Source: Patescibacteria group bacterium
GTDB taxonomy: Bacteria; Patescibacteriota; Patescibacteriia; UBA2591; PGYQ01
DNA: 7,291 nucleotides
Reading direction: 5' to 3'
Assembly: GCA_020057535.1 (NCBI GenBank)
Contig: JAGVFS010000072.1
Location: forward strand, 1 to 7,291
Part shown: positions 5,996 to 7,291 of the stretch, piece by piece
Position numbering within the stretch: position 1 is the stretch's first letter
How the letters are laid out: every line of letters begins with the position of its first letter
Position numbers and translations under genes: made by a program
The notes under the pieces: model-generated
Seen by the model: only the letters and a program-made list of their open reading frames with translations
Databases searched by the model: none
Told to the model about the DNA's origin: nothing

Positions 5996-7087
5996 CTATC
6001 TATTCCTTTTGATTATACTTTGTATAATTCCAATTATAAATAAATTTACTAAAAGAGAGCTCCCGCCATAACTTAAAAATGGCAAAGAAATTCCAGTAAT
6101 CGGCATTAAGCCAATATTCATGCCAATATTGACAAAAATTTCTATAAAAAATAAAAAAGTAAATCCTATAATTAAAAAAACGCTAAAATCATCTCTTATT
6201 TTTTTAATTATTTTCCAAAGGCGATAAAATAAAATTCCAAAAAATCCTAAGACTAAAAATGCTCCAATCATTCCTAGCTCTTCGGCAATAACTGCAAAAA
6301 CAAAATCTGTTCTCGCTTCAGGTAGAAATTTTAATTGACTTTGAGGCCCTAATCCTAAACCACGACCCCAAAATTGTCCTGAACCAACAGCAATAGTTGA
6401 TTGAATTATTTGATATCCCCGACCAAGAGGATCCGTTTGAGGATTTATAAAAGTAATAATTCTATCTTTTTGATAATCTTTTAATTGAAACCATCCAATT
6501 CCAAAAATCAAAAAAAATATAATTAAAATCAAAATTACATTTTTAGGTTTAGAAATTATAAAAATCATTCCTATCCAAAGACCAAAAAAAATTAAAGCAG
6601 ATCCTAAATCTGGTTGCAAAATCACTAAAATAAAAGGGATTATTGTTAATATTCCTGTTAAAATAACATGCTTAAAACTTTGAATATTATAAATTTTATC
6701 ACTCCAATATTTAGCTAAAATAACCACCAAAATTATTTTTACTAATTCTACTATTTGAAAATTAATTCCAAAAGGTAGATTAATCCAACCTTGCGTTCCT
6801 CTAAAGGTTTTTCCAAAAAATAAAACTAAAATTAATAAAATTAAAATTAAAATATATAAAAAAATCGCATAATTTTTTAAAAAAAAATTCCAATTTAAAA
6901 AACTGATTAAAAACATTACAATTAATCCGATACTAACAAAAATCAATTGCTTATAAAAATTTGAAAAACTAATAACCTCTTGATTTAAAGACAAACTATA
7001 TTGAATAATTAATCCAAAAATAGTTAAAAAAAACACGACTCCTATTATTATCCAATCAAATTGCTTTAATTGTTGTATAAATTTCAT
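5996..7087 (-). CDS. rodA: SEDS peptidoglycan glycosyltransferase RodA
   Basis: RodA is the integral-membrane polymerase that joins lipid II into glycan strands during elongation, working with a class B penicillin-binding protein. The 363-residue length and about ten hydrophobic segments fit the family. Hallmarks are RGTQGWI (96-102), LQPDLGSA (157-164), GRGLGLGPQSQLKFLPE (241-257) with TDFVFAVIAEELG (260-272), and the C-terminal GLMPITGISLPFLSYGGSSL (326-345). Asp261 in TDF corresponds to the Asp known to be essential in RodA proteins. TGISLPFLSYGG and the GPQSQLKFLPE stretch favour RodA over FtsW. The usual FQPSE motif reads FQIVE (110-114), keeping the Glu but losing Pro and Ser. The ATG at 7085-7087 begins the usual basic N-terminus before helix 1; no SD is seen. 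It follows murC by 97 bases and is probably cotranscribed. No PBP2 gene is in the window. Confidence 0.93.
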   Translation of the reverse strand: MKFIQQLKQFDWIIIGVVFFLTIFGLIIQYSLSLNQEVISFSNFYKQLIFVSIGLIVMFLISFLNWNFFLKNYAIFLYILILILLILVLFFGKTFRGTQGWINLPFGINFQIVELVKIILVVILAKYWSDKIYNIQSFKHVILTGILTIIPFILVILQPDLGSALIFFGLWIGMIFIISKPKNVILILIIFFLIFGIGWFQLKDYQKDRIITFINPQTDPLGRGYQIIQSTIAVGSGQFWGRGLGLGPQSQLKFLPEARTDFVFAVIAEELGMIGAFLVLGFFGILFYRLWKIIKKIRDDFSVFLIIGFTFLFFIEIFVNIGMNIGLMPITGISLPFLSYGGSSLLVNLFIIGIIQSIIKRNR

Positions 7088-7183
7088 ACTAAATTAACTT
7101 TTAACTTTTAAAATTCAAATTTATAATTCAGCATTTATTATCGCTCTAATTAATCTTAGATTGACATAATCCTTTTAATAAAA

Positions 7184-7291
7184 CTACAAGCTAATTTTGT
7201 AAATATCTCCTGCTCCAAGAAGTAAAATTAAATCATTTGGTTTTAAATTTTCTAAAATTATTTTTTTAGTTTCTTCTAAATTATTTGCATA
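7184..7291 (-). CDS. murC: UDP-N-acetylmuramate-L-alanine ligase MurC, C-terminal end (partial)
   Basis: The right edge cuts this gene. The last 35 codons are visible, ending in TAG at 7184-7186. They read YANNLEETKKIILENL, then KPNDLILLLGAGDIYKISL. The closing LGAGDIYKI is the signature of the C-terminal domain of MurC, the ATP-dependent cytoplasmic ligase that adds L-alanine to UDP-MurNAc, the first step of the stem peptide. Related Mur ligases such as Mpl end differently, though with so little sequence a MurC homologue of another kind cannot be fully excluded. The next gene, rodA, also serves peptidoglycan synthesis, which supports the call. Confidence 0.82.
   Translation of the reverse strand, partial: YANNLEETKKIILENLKPNDLILLLGAGDIYKISL

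Noticed and set aside
269..7291. Alternative genetic code (TGA read as Gly), suggested by the absence of TGA stops
   Set aside because: All seven complete genes keep conserved Gly positions with GGN codons and contain no in-frame TGA. Eight stops are too few to show avoidance, and A/T-rich genomes favour TAA anyway.

Overview
The window is AT-rich; line counts by eye give about 15-25% G+C in most genes and clearly more in one. It carries eight genes, all on the minus strand. Read in the direction of transcription (right to left) they are: the 3' end of murC, rodA, a short ribosome-hibernation factor (hpf/raiA type), a stand-alone CheY-like receiver, a FIST-domain protein, a soluble PAS-histidine kinase, ftsE and ftsX. 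The low G+C, Ile/Lys/Asn/Phe-rich proteins, scarcity of Shine-Dalgarno (SD) sequences, short HPF and the AAHQLRTPL kinase box suggest a Patescibacteria/CPR (Parcubacteria-like) genome. That assignment is inference from style, not a database match. Stops are TAA (5) and TAG (3), none TGA, and no gene needs TGA read as Gly, which argues against the SR1/Gracilibacteria code.

Right part (5996-7291): murC and rodA belong to peptidoglycan synthesis. MurC adds L-Ala to UDP-MurNAc in the cytoplasm, and RodA is the SEDS glycosyltransferase that polymerises lipid II in elongation. Middle (3127-5995): hpf, the receiver and the FIST gene are separated by AT-rich spacers of roughly 140-380 bases, so they may be separate transcription units. 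The FIST gene stands out by its higher G+C and the only strong ribosome-binding site in the window. Left part (269-3126): the PAS-kinase is followed after 43 bases by ftsE and then, almost without gap, by ftsX. FtsEX is the ABC-type membrane complex that links the cell cycle to peptidoglycan hydrolysis. No hydrolase partner is visible before the left edge.

The most interesting possibility is that the FIST protein (putative cytoplasmic ligand sensor), the PAS-kinase and the output-less receiver form a split three-protein signalling module placed between the RodA and FtsEX cell-wall genes. The families are clear from sequence; the joint function is a hypothesis. I found no mobile element, CRISPR array, tRNA or rRNA.
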